In this document: positions 34,920 through 44,357 of the stretch, one piece after another
Numbering within the stretch: position 1 is the stretch's first letter
Layout: each line of letters begins with the position of its first letter
From: Pseudomonadales bacterium
GTDB lineage: Bacteria > Pseudomonadota > Gammaproteobacteria > Pseudomonadales > Pseudohongiellaceae
Assembly: GCA_024234365.1 (NCBI GenBank)
Contig: JACKOK010000002.1
Coordinates: forward strand, 1-64,000
Direction of reading: 5' to 3'
Length of the DNA: 64,000 nucleotides
Position numbers and translations under genes: made by a program
The notes under the pieces: generated by a model
Told to the model about the DNA's origin: nothing
Database searches by the model: none
The model's input: only the letters and a program-made list of their open reading frames with translations

Positions 34920-35765
34920 TTAGTGGGTCGTGTGTGCCTGATTCAGGTACACAATGGTTAACATCATGAACAGATATGCCTGCAGTGTGACTACAAGAAT
35001 ATGGAACACAGCCCAGCCGAAGTGCAGCGGCAGCTGCCAGTAACCGATCAGGGCAATCACCAGGAAGATAACCTCACCGGCAAAAAAGTTTCCGTAGAGT
35101 CGCAGCGCCAGTGATACCGGTTTTGCCAGGAAGCCAGGCAGCTCAAGAATCAGGTTCAGGGGCAACGCCCACTTGCCAAAGGGGTGGAAGGCAAACTCGC
35201 CCAGGAAACCACCAAGGCCCTTGATTTTTACGCTATAGAAGATAATCAGGAAGAAGACGCTGATGGCAAAGCCCAGCGTGATGTTCAGATCGGTGGTGGG
35301 CACGGCCTTGAAGTAAAGATGGGAATCCCCGGCTACGGTTTGCGCGAGCTTGGGAATCCAGTCCACCGGAATCAGGTCCATGGTGTTCATCAGGAAGATC
35401 CAGCAGAAAATGGTCAGCGCCAGCGGCCCGATCAATTCATTCTTCGCATAGAAGCTGTTTTTGACGTTGGACTGCACAAACTCAACGATAACTTCCAGGA
35501 AATTCTGGAAAGCGCCTGGCTTGCCTGTGGTGGCGCCCTTGATACCAAAGCGGAATACCGCCAGGAACAGAACACCCAGCAGGACCGAGATCAGCATGGA
35601 GTCCACGTTGATGGCCCAGAAGCCCATGTCGGCGGCTTCCTGCGTGGAGTGTGCAAACCCCCAGCTGCCATCGTGGCGCTGACCGAAAGTCAGAAAACCC
35701 AGGTGGTGTTGAACGTATTCCGTTGCGGTTTGCGCGGTTTCAACTGTTTCGTGAGAAGTAGCCAT
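34920..35765 (-). CDS. atpB: ATP synthase Fo a subunit
   Basis: Subunit a (281 residues) is the polytopic membrane stator that carries the proton half-channels. The essential arginine lies in LALRLYGNFFAGEVI (about residue 221), and MNTMDLIPVDW and the last helices are conserved. Length is normal. It follows atpI with a 22-bp gap. Confidence 0.97.
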   Translation of the reverse strand: MATSHETVETAQTATEYVQHHLGFLTFGQRHDGSWGFAHSTQEAADMGFWAINVDSMLISVLLGVLFLAVFRFGIKGATTGKPGAFQNFLEVIVEFVQSNVKNSFYAKNELIGPLALTIFCWIFLMNTMDLIPVDWIPKLAQTVAGDSHLYFKAVPTTDLNITLGFAISVFFLIIFYSVKIKGLGGFLGEFAFHPFGKWALPLNLILELPGFLAKPVSLALRLYGNFFAGEVIFLVIALIGYWQLPLHFGWAVFHILVVTLQAYLFMMLTIVYLNQAHTTH

Positions 35766-35787
35766 GAATGCGTCTTTTCAATTCAAG

Positions 35788-36171
35788 TTAATAATTCGTT
35801 TTCCGGGTGACCCGCATGGTCGCCATCAGGCCCACCAGGTACACCGTTATGAACCCTGCGAACAGCGCTCGGGAGCTTAAAGGCTCAACATAAATAAAGC
35901 TCAGCGCGAACCCGGCACCCATCAACAAGATCTTGACTGCCTCACCCAGGTAAAACGCTCTGACAATTTTCTGTGCTGCTCTTGCGCCCCTGTACCGAAA
36001 CGCCTTAAAGGAAAAATACGCATTCGGTACCGTGCAAATCATGCCACCTAACAGCAAAGAATAAGCACTTATCCAGCCCAGCGTCGTATATCCGACGGTC
36101 GTTATGAAACCAACAGCAATCAACTGGCTGGCTATTATCTTATAGATGGGAGGAGCTTTAATGGTTGACAC
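35788..36171 (-). CDS. atpI: ATP synthase accessory protein AtpI
   Basis: AtpI (127 residues) is a small inner-membrane protein that assists c-ring assembly or Mg2+ supply but is not essential in most species. Four hydrophobic segments are visible, and the central GGMICTVPNAYFSFKAFRY fits AtpI. The start is GTG at 36171. It is the first gene of the atp operon, behind a near-consensus promoter. Confidence 0.9.
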   Translation of the reverse strand: MSTIKAPPIYKIIASQLIAVGFITTVGYTTLGWISAYSLLLGGMICTVPNAYFSFKAFRYRGARAAQKIVRAFYLGEAVKILLMGAGFALSFIYVEPLSSRALFAGFITVYLVGLMATMRVTRKTNY

Positions 36172-36234
36172 GATGTTGGTTAAGATTTCTTAACGCGCTC
36201 TTCTCGGCGCCTTCGCTGCCATCCAAAGCGTCGC

Positions 36235-36263
36235 ATTATAGGGATTTTAGGTGCCCTTATCAA
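36235..36263 (-). promoter_or_regulatory. Predicted sigma70 promoter of the atp operon
   Basis: On the minus strand TTGATA (36258-36263) and a perfect TATAAT (36235-36240) are 17 bp apart, directly after the parB stop. A short palindrome (GTTAAGA-TT-TCTTAAC region, 36179-36194) lies in the leader before atpI. Confidence 0.75.
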
Positions 36264-36276
36264 CAGCGCAAAAGGC

Positions 36277-37203
36277 TCATTTAATGTGGGCGAGAATGCC
36301 TTCCAGCTCGTCCAGGCTGTTGTATTTTAATGTCAATTTCCCTGCCCCGCGCTCACCGTGCTGAATCTGCACATGGGCGCCCAGTCTTTCCGAAAGGCTC
36401 TCTTCCAGTTTGCGGATATCCGGGTCGGAAACCGGACCCGCCTTTTTCGGCGTATCGGCAGCCGTCAGCATCCTGCGTGCCAGGGCCTCTGTCTGCCGCA
36501 CGGACAGCCCTTTGCCTACCACCACCTGGGCGGCCTCACTCTGTTGCAGAGAGCTCAGAGACAGCAACGCACGGGCATGCCCCATTTCCAGATCGCCGTG
36601 TTCCAGCATTAAACGGACATCCGGATTCAGGGAAATCAGGCGCATCAGATTGGTGACGGATGTTCGCGAGCGCCCTACTGCCTCGGCTACTTCCTGCTGG
36701 GTCAGCTCAAACTCTTCCTGCAGTCGCTTGAGGGCCATGGCCTCTTCAATCGGGTTGAGGTTTTCCCGCTGAATATTCTCAATCAGCGCCATTGCAATGG
36801 CGGACTCGTCAGACACCGGTTTGATGATGGCGGGAATGGTATCGAGCCCCGCAATCTGGGTGGCACGCCAGCGACGCTCCCCTGCAATGATCTCGTAGCG
36901 GGTGTCGGAAATGGGGCGCAACACGATCGGTTGCATAACACCCTGGGCCTTGATGGACGCTGCCAGTTCCTGCAAGGCCTCTTCGTGCATGTCCGTACGG
37001 GGCTGGTACTTGCCGCGCTGAATCAGATCCACCGGGATATTGCGCAGGTCTCCGTCTTTTTCCTGTTTTTTGGACGACAGGGCGGGCAAATCCGCCAGTG
37101 TTGCCTTTGCCCCGGGCTTATTGCCACCCAGCAAGGCATCAAGCCCCCTTCCCAGTTTCTTTTTCGACGTCATCGCGCTTTTTTCCGTATTTCGTGAATT
37201 CAT
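36277..37203 (-). CDS. parB: Chromosome-partitioning protein ParB
   Basis: ParB (308 residues) is a CTPase that loads at parS sites, spreads along DNA and organises the origin region. The N-terminal GRGLDALLGG, the CTP-binding GERRWRATQIAGL (about 108-120), the helix-turn-helix (TQQEVAEAVGRSRTSVTNLM) and the C-terminal dimer domain are present. The ATG at 37203 is given; an in-frame ATG at 37173 is equally close to the family start. Two parS sites lie inside recF, about 11-12 kb away. Confidence 0.95.
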   Translation of the reverse strand: MNSRNTEKSAMTSKKKLGRGLDALLGGNKPGAKATLADLPALSSKKQEKDGDLRNIPVDLIQRGKYQPRTDMHEEALQELAASIKAQGVMQPIVLRPISDTRYEIIAGERRWRATQIAGLDTIPAIIKPVSDESAIAMALIENIQRENLNPIEEAMALKRLQEEFELTQQEVAEAVGRSRTSVTNLMRLISLNPDVRLMLEHGDLEMGHARALLSLSSLQQSEAAQVVVGKGLSVRQTEALARRMLTAADTPKKAGPVSDPDIRKLEESLSERLGAHVQIQHGERGAGKLTLKYNSLDELEGILAHIK

Positions 37204-37214
37204 GTCCCCAGGGC

Positions 37215-38000
37215 TTATCCGGCCTGGCGAGACTGCCTCTGTTCATTTCGCCGCAGCATTTCCCCCGCCAGCGCCAGATAGGCAACGGCTCCGCGTGACT
37301 GGCGGTCGTAGTGCAGCACGGGCATCCCGTAGCTGGGCGCCTCCGCCAGACGGATATTGCGTGGAACCACGGTGCGATACACCTTGTCGCCAAAATGCGT
37401 AAACAGCTGCCCGGAAACCTCCAGGGTCAGCTTGCTGCGGGGATCATACATGGTCCGCAGGATTCCCTCGATCTGCAGGGCAGGGTTCAGGGTGGCGCTG
37501 ATGGCACCAATGGTGTCCATCAGGGCCGACAAGCCCTCCAGCGCATAGTATTCACATTGCATGGGGATAATGACGCCATCGGCCGCCACCAGAGCATTGA
37601 TGGTAAGCATGTTCAGCGATGGGGGGCAATCGATCACAATATAATCGTACTGGTCGGCAAGCCCGGCAATGATGTCGCGCAGCCGGGTTTCCCGCCCGTC
37701 CTCCTGCAGCAAGGCAATTTCTGCAGCCGTCAGGTCGCCGTTGGCCGGCAGTATGTCGCAGCCTCCCGGGGTCTGCATGATGGCTTCACGGGCTGTGCAT
37801 TCCCCCATCAGCACTTCGTACAGAGAGTTCTCGAGTTCCGCCTTGTTGATGCCACTGCCCATGGTGGCATTGCCCTGCGGGTCAAGGTCGATCAGCAGAA
37901 CCCGGCGTTTGGTGGCATTCAGGGACGCAGCCAGATTGACGGAGGTGGTGGTTTTGCCCACGCCGCCCTTTTGATTTGCGATTGCCAGTACTCGCGCCAC
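37215..38000 (-). CDS. parA: Chromosome-partitioning ATPase ParA (Soj)
   Basis: ParA (261 residues) is a nucleoid-bound ATPase that moves ParB-parS complexes. The deviant Walker A QKGGVGKTTTSVNLA (about 10-24) with its signature lysine, the DLDPQGNAT motif and IDCPPSLNML (Walker B) are intact. The start is GTG. It is between rsmG and parB, as in most gammaproteobacteria with chromosomal par genes; ParB follows after 11 bp. Confidence 0.96.
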   Translation of the reverse strand: MARVLAIANQKGGVGKTTTSVNLAASLNATKRRVLLIDLDPQGNATMGSGINKAELENSLYEVLMGECTAREAIMQTPGGCDILPANGDLTAAEIALLQEDGRETRLRDIIAGLADQYDYIVIDCPPSLNMLTINALVAADGVIIPMQCEYYALEGLSALMDTIGAISATLNPALQIEGILRTMYDPRSKLTLEVSGQLFTHFGDKVYRTVVPRNIRLAEAPSYGMPVLHYDRQSRGAVAYLALAGEMLRRNEQRQSRQAG

Positions 38001-38005
38001 GCCGC

Positions 38006-38665
38006 CTACTCCGTTACCTTGAAATTCAGTTCAATCAGATGCCGTTCCGCCGTGTCTCCCGGCACAAACACCTGTTCAGCCCGCACCAATGCCACATCGG
38101 CAGGCAATTCTGCCAGTTCTGCCTCTGGGTAAAGCCCCTTCATCGCCAATATACGGGTATGCCCCGGCTGCGCCAGATGGCGCGTGAGCTCCAGCAGATC
38201 GCGCAACGAGGAAAATGCGCGACAGACGATCATATCCGGCGTTGAACCCGGCTGGAACTGCTCCACCCTGAGTTGATGGACCTTCACATTGGCAAGGCCC
38301 AGCTGCAAGGCTGCCTGAAACACAAAACGCGTTTTCTTGCCATTGCTGTCCAGCAGGTCAAATGCCATATCCGGTCGGCAGATGGCCAGCGGAATGCCGG
38401 GTATGCCCGGCCCGGTACCCACGTCCAGCAAGCGCTGGCCACTCAGCCGTGGCAACAGGGTCAGACTGTCCAGCAAATGACGGCTCAGCATTTCTCCGGG
38501 ATCGCGGACCCCGGAAAGATTAAATGCCTGGTTCCATTTCTGCAGCAAAGCCAGATACGCGAGCAGGGATTCCTGCTGGGTTGCAGACAAATCCAGCCCC
38601 ATTTCACGAAGCCCCTTGGCCAGCGGGCCCTTTGCCTCTTCCTGCATCGTGGCGACACGCTCCAT
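38006..38665 (-). CDS. rsmG: 16S rRNA (guanine-527-N7)-methyltransferase RsmG
   Basis: RsmG (219 residues; old name GidB) adds the m7G527 mark in 16S rRNA, whose loss gives mild streptomycin resistance. Motif I LLDVGTGPGIPGIPLA (about 80-95), KWNQAFNLSGVRDP and the LLDSNGKKTRF segment are diagnostic. Its ATG shares one base with the mnmG stop (TAATG), so it is translationally coupled to mnmG. Confidence 0.96.
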   Translation of the reverse strand: MERVATMQEEAKGPLAKGLREMGLDLSATQQESLLAYLALLQKWNQAFNLSGVRDPGEMLSRHLLDSLTLLPRLSGQRLLDVGTGPGIPGIPLAICRPDMAFDLLDSNGKKTRFVFQAALQLGLANVKVHQLRVEQFQPGSTPDMIVCRAFSSLRDLLELTRHLAQPGHTRILAMKGLYPEAELAELPADVALVRAEQVFVPGDTAERHLIELNFKVTE

Positions 38666-40557
38666 TAAGCCGTTTTGGCGCGAACCGCCTGGTACTTCTT
38701 CAGATAAATCAGCAATAAGGAAATGGCTGCGGGCGTCATGCCCGGAATCCGCGATGCCCGGGCAATATTCTCGGGGCGGACACTCTGCAGCTTCTGCTTG
38801 AGCTCATTGGACAGCCCCTGCATCTGCTGGTAGTCAAAATCCGCCGGCAACGGGGTATTTTCCTGCCGGCGCAGCTTCTGGATATCCTCTTCCTGCCTGT
38901 CGATATAGCCCTTGTATTTGATCTGGATTTCCACCTGTTCCCTGACGCGGGCATCCAGCACCGGAGCTTCCTCCTCCACGGCTTCTACCAGATCACTGTA
39001 ATTCAGTTCCGGGCGTGCCAGCAGATCCGCGAGACTGAACTCCCGGGACAGGGGTTTCTCCAGGCGCTGGGCGATCTTTTCTGCTGCAACACTACCCGGT
39101 TGTACCCAGACTTTGCGCAGCCTGGCCTTTTCCGTCTCGATACCTTCCTGCTTCTCGCTGAAGCGCTTCCAGCGCTCATCATCCACCAGACCCAGCTCAC
39201 GCCCGGTGGGGCTAAGGCGCAGATCCGCGTTATCTTCACGCAGCAGCAAACGGTATTCGGCACGGCTGGTAAACATGCGGTAAGGTTCATTGGTTCCAAG
39301 CGTAATGAGATCATCTACCAGCACACCGATATACGCCTCATCCCTGCGCGGACACCAGCTCTCCTTGCCCTGGGCAGCCAGTGCGGCATTCAACCCAGCC
39401 AGCAGGCCCTGGGCCGCAGCCTCCTCATAACCGGTGGTGCCATTGATCTGGCCGGCAAAATACAGCCCTTTGATAAATCGGGTTTCCAGCGAGTACTGCA
39501 GATCACGCGGATCAAAGAAATCGTATTCAATGGCGTAGCCGGGACGGGTGATGTGCGCATTCTCGAAACCCCTGATCTGGCGGACCAGGGAAATCTGTAC
39601 ATCAAAGGGCAGACTGGTAGAGATGCCGTTCGGATATAGCTCGTGGGTGTTCAGGCCTTCCGGCTCAACAAAAATCTGATGAGAGGTCTTGTCCGCAAAA
39701 CGCATGACCTTGTCTTCAATGGACGGACAATAACGCGGCCCCAGCCCCTCTATCACCCCGGTATACATCGGGGAACGATCCAGGCCACCGCGTATGATGT
39801 CGTGCACCCGCTCATTGGTATTGGTGATATAGCAGTTCACCTGCCGGGGGTGTTCTTCCACGCTGCCAAGATAGGACATCACCGGAATCGGGGTATCGCC
39901 TTCCTGCACCTGCATGACCGAGAAGTCCACCGAGCGGGCATCAATACGGGGAGGCGTGCCGGTCTTGAGGCGGGCAACCCGGAAGGGCAGCTCTCGCAGT
40001 CTTCTGGACAGGGCGATGGACGGCGGGTCACCAGCGCGCCCACCGGCGCTGTTCTCCAGACCTATATGGATTTTGCCACCAAGAAACGTCCCCGTTGTCA
40101 GAACAACAGTGGGCGCAAAAAACCGAACGCCCATCTGCGTGACCACCCCTGCTACGGTATCCGCGTTGATAATCAGGTCATCAACGGCCTGCTGGAAAAT
40201 ATCCAGATTGGGCTGATTCTCAAGAATGCTGCGTATTGCTGCCTTGTACAGTGCCCGGTCGGCCTGGGCGCGGGTGGCGCGCACGGCCGGACCTTTACTG
40301 CTGTTGAGGACCCGGAACTGTATTCCGCCTCGATCGGTAGCCCGGGCCATCGCCCCACCCAAGGCGTCGATTTCCTTGACTAGGTGGGTTTTACCGATTC
40401 CCCCGATCGCCGGATTACACGACATCTGTCCCAGGGTTTCGATGTTGTGTGTCACCAGCAGAGTACGCACCCCCATGCGGGCAGCCGCAAGCGCAGCCTC
40501 GGTGCCGGCATGGCCGCCACCTACCACGATAACATCGTATTTTTTCGAATAATCCAT
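38665..40557 (-). CDS. mnmG: tRNA U34 carboxymethylaminomethyl synthesis FAD enzyme MnmG
   Basis: MnmG (630 residues; GidA) works with MnmE to make the cmnm5 modification at U34 of several tRNAs. The FAD motif GGGHAGTEAALAAARMG (about 13-29), CNPAIGGIGKTHLVKEIDAL and GQINGTTGYEEAAAQG are family signatures. It is the first gene of mnmG-rsmG-parA-parB, behind the AT-rich gap that separates it from mnmE. Confidence 0.97.
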   Translation of the reverse strand: MDYSKKYDVIVVGGGHAGTEAALAAARMGVRTLLVTHNIETLGQMSCNPAIGGIGKTHLVKEIDALGGAMARATDRGGIQFRVLNSSKGPAVRATRAQADRALYKAAIRSILENQPNLDIFQQAVDDLIINADTVAGVVTQMGVRFFAPTVVLTTGTFLGGKIHIGLENSAGGRAGDPPSIALSRRLRELPFRVARLKTGTPPRIDARSVDFSVMQVQEGDTPIPVMSYLGSVEEHPRQVNCYITNTNERVHDIIRGGLDRSPMYTGVIEGLGPRYCPSIEDKVMRFADKTSHQIFVEPEGLNTHELYPNGISTSLPFDVQISLVRQIRGFENAHITRPGYAIEYDFFDPRDLQYSLETRFIKGLYFAGQINGTTGYEEAAAQGLLAGLNAALAAQGKESWCPRRDEAYIGVLVDDLITLGTNEPYRMFTSRAEYRLLLREDNADLRLSPTGRELGLVDDERWKRFSEKQEGIETEKARLRKVWVQPGSVAAEKIAQRLEKPLSREFSLADLLARPELNYSDLVEAVEEEAPVLDARVREQVEIQIKYKGYIDRQEEDIQKLRRQENTPLPADFDYQQMQGLSNELKQKLQSVRPENIARASRIPGMTPAAISLLLIYLKKYQAVRAKTA

Positions 40558-40967
40558 GGAACACCTGCTCCGGGAAACCGGGCAAAAAGCAAGGGGCCGA
40601 TAAGTATAAGCGTTCGTTGAGAAATTTGAAGGTTTTAATTTTGTTGAAAAAGAACGAAACCTGTTTGAAAAAGAATGAACAAATAAAAGTTAATAGAGAT
40701 AAGAAAGAAATATATAAGTTAGATATTGATGTTGTTATTAGTGACGCGATTTTTTGTGGAAAACCTTTATTACCTGATATTTATCAATACCTTATATCAT
40801 TTATAAGCCCGTGGGAAAGGTGTTTTTTACCATACAGGAAAGCTCTCTGTTTGCTGTGGGCAAAATAGCTGCTTTTCCACAGGCGAAATCAAGGACGTAT
40901 TTCATCCACGCTTTATACGCATTTTATTCTGGAGATACCCACAGGAACTGAGCCTGTTGTTCAGCGG
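40558..40967. other. AT-rich gap between mnmE and mnmG with DnaA-box-like sites
   Basis: This 410-bp gap is far richer in A and T than its surroundings (especially 40620-40810). It holds near-consensus DnaA boxes TTTTCCACA at 40873-40881 (+) and 40755-40763 (-), plus weaker CCCACA elements near 40937 and 40973. The position matches the E. coli origin, which lies beside mnmG. A lysine-rich 83-codon frame inside it (TTG start at 40617) has no support as a gene. It may be an auxiliary or ancestral origin or only a promoter region. Confidence 0.5.
40603..40630 (-). promoter_or_regulatory. Predicted promoter of mnmG
   Basis: On the minus strand TTCAAA (40625-40630), 16 bp and TATACT (40603-40608) lie about 46 bp upstream of the mnmG ATG. 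The -35 is weak; transcription of gidA past an origin is a known feature in E. coli. Confidence 0.45.
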
Positions 40968-42368
40968 CTATTTACCCACGCAGAAGCTGGAAAATATTCT
41001 GCCCAGAAGCTCGTCAGTGGAGAACTCGCCGGTGATTTCCCCCAGATAACGATGAGCCTGCTTGAGGTCTTCCGCGACCAATTCCCCTTCCCGGCTTCCC
41101 TGTAACTGATTAAGTGCCTGCTGCAGACATTGTCGGGACTTTTGCAGCGCCTCCAGATGCCGTCTGCGGGCAATGAAGCCCCCTTCGCCACTGTTGCGGT
41201 AACCCATGCAGTCCTTGAGATGCTGTCGCAGCAGTTCCATACCCTGGGAGGATTTGGCAGATAAGCGGATACAGCTCATCATGCCACCTGCTTGAGCGCT
41301 TTCCGTGAGGGAGGGTTCCTGCCCTGTCTTGTCTATTTTGTTCTGAATCAGGCTCAGCCTTTGCAGGAACCTGGGCTCGTTCAGACTGTCCAGCCCCAGG
41401 GACTGCAGAAACGATCCGGCAGTCTCTACAGACACGGGATCTGCTTCGGCATCCACGACCAGGAGTATCCGGTCTGCCTCCCGAATGGCCTTCATTGCCC
41501 GCCGAATACCTTCCTGTTCAACGATGTCATCGCTGTGACGAAGCCCGGCTGTATCGGTAATGTGTACCGGCATTCCATCAATATTGATGTGTTCTTTCAG
41601 TGTGTCGCGTGTGGTGCCTGCAATCTCGGTAACAATGGCAGCATCCGTCCCTGCCAGGGCATTCAACAGGCTTGATTTTCCTGCATTCGGTTTTCCTGCA
41701 ATAACGACAGACATGCCATCACGCAGGATACTGCCTTGCTTTGCCTGTGCCAGAATCGCATCGGTCTGGACAAGAATGTCCTGCAATCTTTCCAGGGTTC
41801 TTCCCTCACTGAGAAAGTCGATTTCTTCTTCAGCGAAATCAATAGCTGCTTCAATATAAACCCGAAGTTCAATAATTGACTCGGAAAGCGATTGTATTAA
41901 ATGTGAAAATTCACCTTGCAGTGTTCGTATGGCACTTCTGGCGGCTTCCTCGCTGCTGGCCTCAATCAGGTCTGCAATTGCCTCTGCCTGAGCAAGATCC
42001 AGTTTATCGTTGATGAAGGCGCGTTCGGAAAATTCGCCTGGCCTGGCCAGGCGAGCCCCTAAAGAAAGAATCTGTCTTAACAGGAGATCGAGAATGAATG
42101 CACCGCCGTGCCCCTGGAATTCCACGACTTCTTCGCCGGTGAAAGAGTGGGGAGCGGGGAAGTAGAGAGCAATTCCTTGATCGATCAGTTTAGAACTGTC
42201 ATCCAGGAAATCGGCAAAGTGCGCATGTCGGGGGCGGGGAGAAAAGTGAAGAATCTTCTGTGCTATTTGTCTGGAAAGCGGGCCTGAAACCCGAATGATC
42301 CCCACACCTCCTCTGCCGGGAGGTGTGGCAATCGCACATATCGTATCGCCGTCGTTATTCAGTGACAT
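40968..42368 (-). CDS. mnmE: tRNA modification GTPase MnmE
   Basis: MnmE (466 residues; TrmE) is the GTPase partner of MnmG. The N-terminal folate-binding domain (TICAIATPPGRGGVGIIRVS), the G1 motif GKPNAGKSSLLNAL (about 222-235), DTAGLRH, and the invariant C-terminal FCVGK with the catalytic cysteine are present. It is 30 bp downstream of yidC on the same strand. Confidence 0.97.
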   Translation of the reverse strand: MSLNNDGDTICAIATPPGRGGVGIIRVSGPLSRQIAQKILHFSPRPRHAHFADFLDDSSKLIDQGIALYFPAPHSFTGEEVVEFQGHGGAFILDLLLRQILSLGARLARPGEFSERAFINDKLDLAQAEAIADLIEASSEEAARSAIRTLQGEFSHLIQSLSESIIELRVYIEAAIDFAEEEIDFLSEGRTLERLQDILVQTDAILAQAKQGSILRDGMSVVIAGKPNAGKSSLLNALAGTDAAIVTEIAGTTRDTLKEHINIDGMPVHITDTAGLRHSDDIVEQEGIRRAMKAIREADRILLVVDAEADPVSVETAGSFLQSLGLDSLNEPRFLQRLSLIQNKIDKTGQEPSLTESAQAGGMMSCIRLSAKSSQGMELLRQHLKDCMGYRNSGEGGFIARRRHLEALQKSRQCLQQALNQLQGSREGELVAEDLKQAHRYLGEITGEFSTDELLGRIFSSFCVGK

Positions 42369-42398
42369 GGCATGTCTTTGGAAAACAGCGTGGATGGA

Positions 42399-44093
42399 TC
42401 AGGCGTTTTTCGCTTCTTTCGCCTCAAATTCCTTTTCGATTTTCTTGGTAACGTAATACTGCTGTGCAATACCAAGAACACTGTTGGCAAGCCAGTAAAG
42501 TACCAGACCAGCAGGGAACCACAGGAAGAAAATGGTCATTACCACAGGCATGAAGCGCATGACTTTTGCCTGCATTGGGTCGGCCGGTGTGGGGCTTAAC
42601 AATTGCTGGGCGTACATGGATACCCCCATAAGCAGCGGCAGGATGAAATAAGGATCCATGACGGAGAGATCGTTGATCCATAGAATAAAAGGTGCCTGAC
42701 GTAATTCAACACTCTCCATCAGCACCCAATAAAGTGCGATGAACACAGGCATTTGCACGAGCATGGGTAAACAGCCGCCGAACGGATTGATCTTTTCTTT
42801 CTGATACAGCTCCATGGTGGCTTTCTGCAGTTTCATGCGGTCATCGCCATAACGTTCCTTGAGTTGCTCCATCTTGGGCATCACACGACGCATATTGGCC
42901 ATGGAACGATAGCTGGTGGCAGACAATTTATAGAAGATTGCCTTGACCGTAAGAGTCAGCAGCAGGATGGACCAGCCATAGTTGCCGATCAGGGAATCAA
43001 TCTGTCTCAACAACCAGTAAATCGGTGAGGCGGCGAACCACAGCCAGCCGTAATCGATGGTCAGGTCGAGATTGGGAGAGATTTCCCTGAGGGAATACTG
43101 GTCTTTCGGCCCTGCGTAAAACAGGACACTTTCACTGCCTGTCTGACCTGCTGCCACAGTAAACTCGGGGCTGGTAAAGCCTCCGATATATTCGTTCGGG
43201 TTCTGCGGGCTTACGCGCATCGAGTAGGTATTGTTCGCGGCAGTTGAGGGAATCCATGCGGACAGGAAATAGTGCTGGCTCATGGCAATCCAGCCACCGT
43301 TCAACTGGTGAGGCTGAATACCCTCGGCGATGTCTTCAAATGTCACCTTGTAGTAAGGATCATCGGCAGAAGTGGCGGCAAAACCAAGGAAAGAGGAGCG
43401 CCCTACTCCGCCAGCGGTGCTGGGGTCCGGGAAATCCGTGCGATTGATCTGTCCAAAAACATTCGCACTCCAGGGAGCTGCGGAGTTGTTGTGGATCTCA
43501 TAGTTGACGGTGACAAGATAACTGCCACGCTCGAACCGGAACTGTTTGATGACCTCAACACCGCTGGCATCCGTATGAGACATGGACACGGTCAGGCTGT
43601 CGGCATTTTGAGCAAGGGAATAGCTTGAAGCAGTGGACTGATAAAGAGCTCTTTGCGTGGAATCGATGCCATTGCGGCCAACCAGGCCGCTCTTGGCCAC
43701 GTACAGGCGCTGGGCATTGTTTTCCAGCAATACGAATGGATCGTTTTCCACATCAATATGCTTTTTGAATTCGGGTAGCGCCACTTCAACGATATCGCCA
43801 CCATTGCGATCAAGAACGACTTTCAGCACATCGGTTTCGACGCGAATCAGAGTCTCCTCACGGGAAGCATTCGCCACGCTCGGGGTCGCACTCACGACCG
43901 GGATGTCTGCACTGGAGTTGTTGCTGGCAGTGCTGGGCAGGCTTGGCACGTCATTGACCGGAGCCAAAGGGGCTTCAACAAGCTGTGGTGCATCGCCACC
44001 GGGCACTCTCGGGTAATCTTCCTGCCAGGCCAGCAGTAACAGATAGGAAACAACGGCCAGGCCACCAATGATCAGATATTTTATAGAGTCCAT
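42399..44093 (-). CDS. yidC: Membrane protein insertase YidC
   Basis: YidC (564 residues) inserts and folds inner-membrane proteins, including subunit c of ATP synthase, with or without SecYEG. An N-terminal anchor (residues 5-22), a large periplasmic beta domain (about 60-345), and the five-helix core with GWSILLLTLTVKAIFYKLSA and GGCLPMLVQMPVFIALYWVL are visible. A basic tail (TKKIEKEFEAKEAKNA) ends the protein. It is 6 bp after yidD. Confidence 0.97.
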   Translation of the reverse strand: MDSIKYLIIGGLAVVSYLLLLAWQEDYPRVPGGDAPQLVEAPLAPVNDVPSLPSTASNNSSADIPVVSATPSVANASREETLIRVETDVLKVVLDRNGGDIVEVALPEFKKHIDVENDPFVLLENNAQRLYVAKSGLVGRNGIDSTQRALYQSTASSYSLAQNADSLTVSMSHTDASGVEVIKQFRFERGSYLVTVNYEIHNNSAAPWSANVFGQINRTDFPDPSTAGGVGRSSFLGFAATSADDPYYKVTFEDIAEGIQPHQLNGGWIAMSQHYFLSAWIPSTAANNTYSMRVSPQNPNEYIGGFTSPEFTVAAGQTGSESVLFYAGPKDQYSLREISPNLDLTIDYGWLWFAASPIYWLLRQIDSLIGNYGWSILLLTLTVKAIFYKLSATSYRSMANMRRVMPKMEQLKERYGDDRMKLQKATMELYQKEKINPFGGCLPMLVQMPVFIALYWVLMESVELRQAPFILWINDLSVMDPYFILPLLMGVSMYAQQLLSPTPADPMQAKVMRFMPVVMTIFFLWFPAGLVLYWLANSVLGIAQQYYVTKKIEKEFEAKEAKNA

Positions 44094-44099
44094 ATTGTG

Positions 44100-44357
44100 C
44101 TACAGGGATGTGGATGACTTTGGAGGTTGAAGGGAGTCTGCCGGCTCCGGCACGGGATCAATTCCACCCGGATGCCAGGGATGACAACGTAGAATGCGTT
44201 TTGAACCCAGGCCAACACCGCGTACCAGACCGTGTTTGCGTATGGCTTCCTGAGTGTAATGTGAACAACTTGGATAGAATCGGCACTGGTTGCCGATCAA
44301 CAGACTGAGCGTGTGCTGGTAGAGGGTAATCAGCTTGATTGCGATGTTATCCAGCAT
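44100..44357 (-). CDS. yidD: Membrane protein insertion efficiency factor YidD
   Basis: YidD is a small (85 residues) amphipathic inner-membrane-associated protein that helps YidC-dependent insertion. The motif CRFYPSCSHYTQEAI (about 26-40) with its cysteines, and RCHPWHPGGIDPVP (about 57-70), are the family hallmarks. It overlaps the end of rnpA by 11 bp. Confidence 0.96.
   Translation of the reverse strand: MLDNIAIKLITLYQHTLSLLIGNQCRFYPSCSHYTQEAIRKHGLVRGVGLGSKRILRCHPWHPGGIDPVPEPADSLQPPKSSTSL

Noticed and set aside
40617..40868. 83-codon lysine-rich frame in the AT-rich gap
   Set aside because: TTG start, no Shine-Dalgarno, composition typical of translated AT-rich noncoding DNA.
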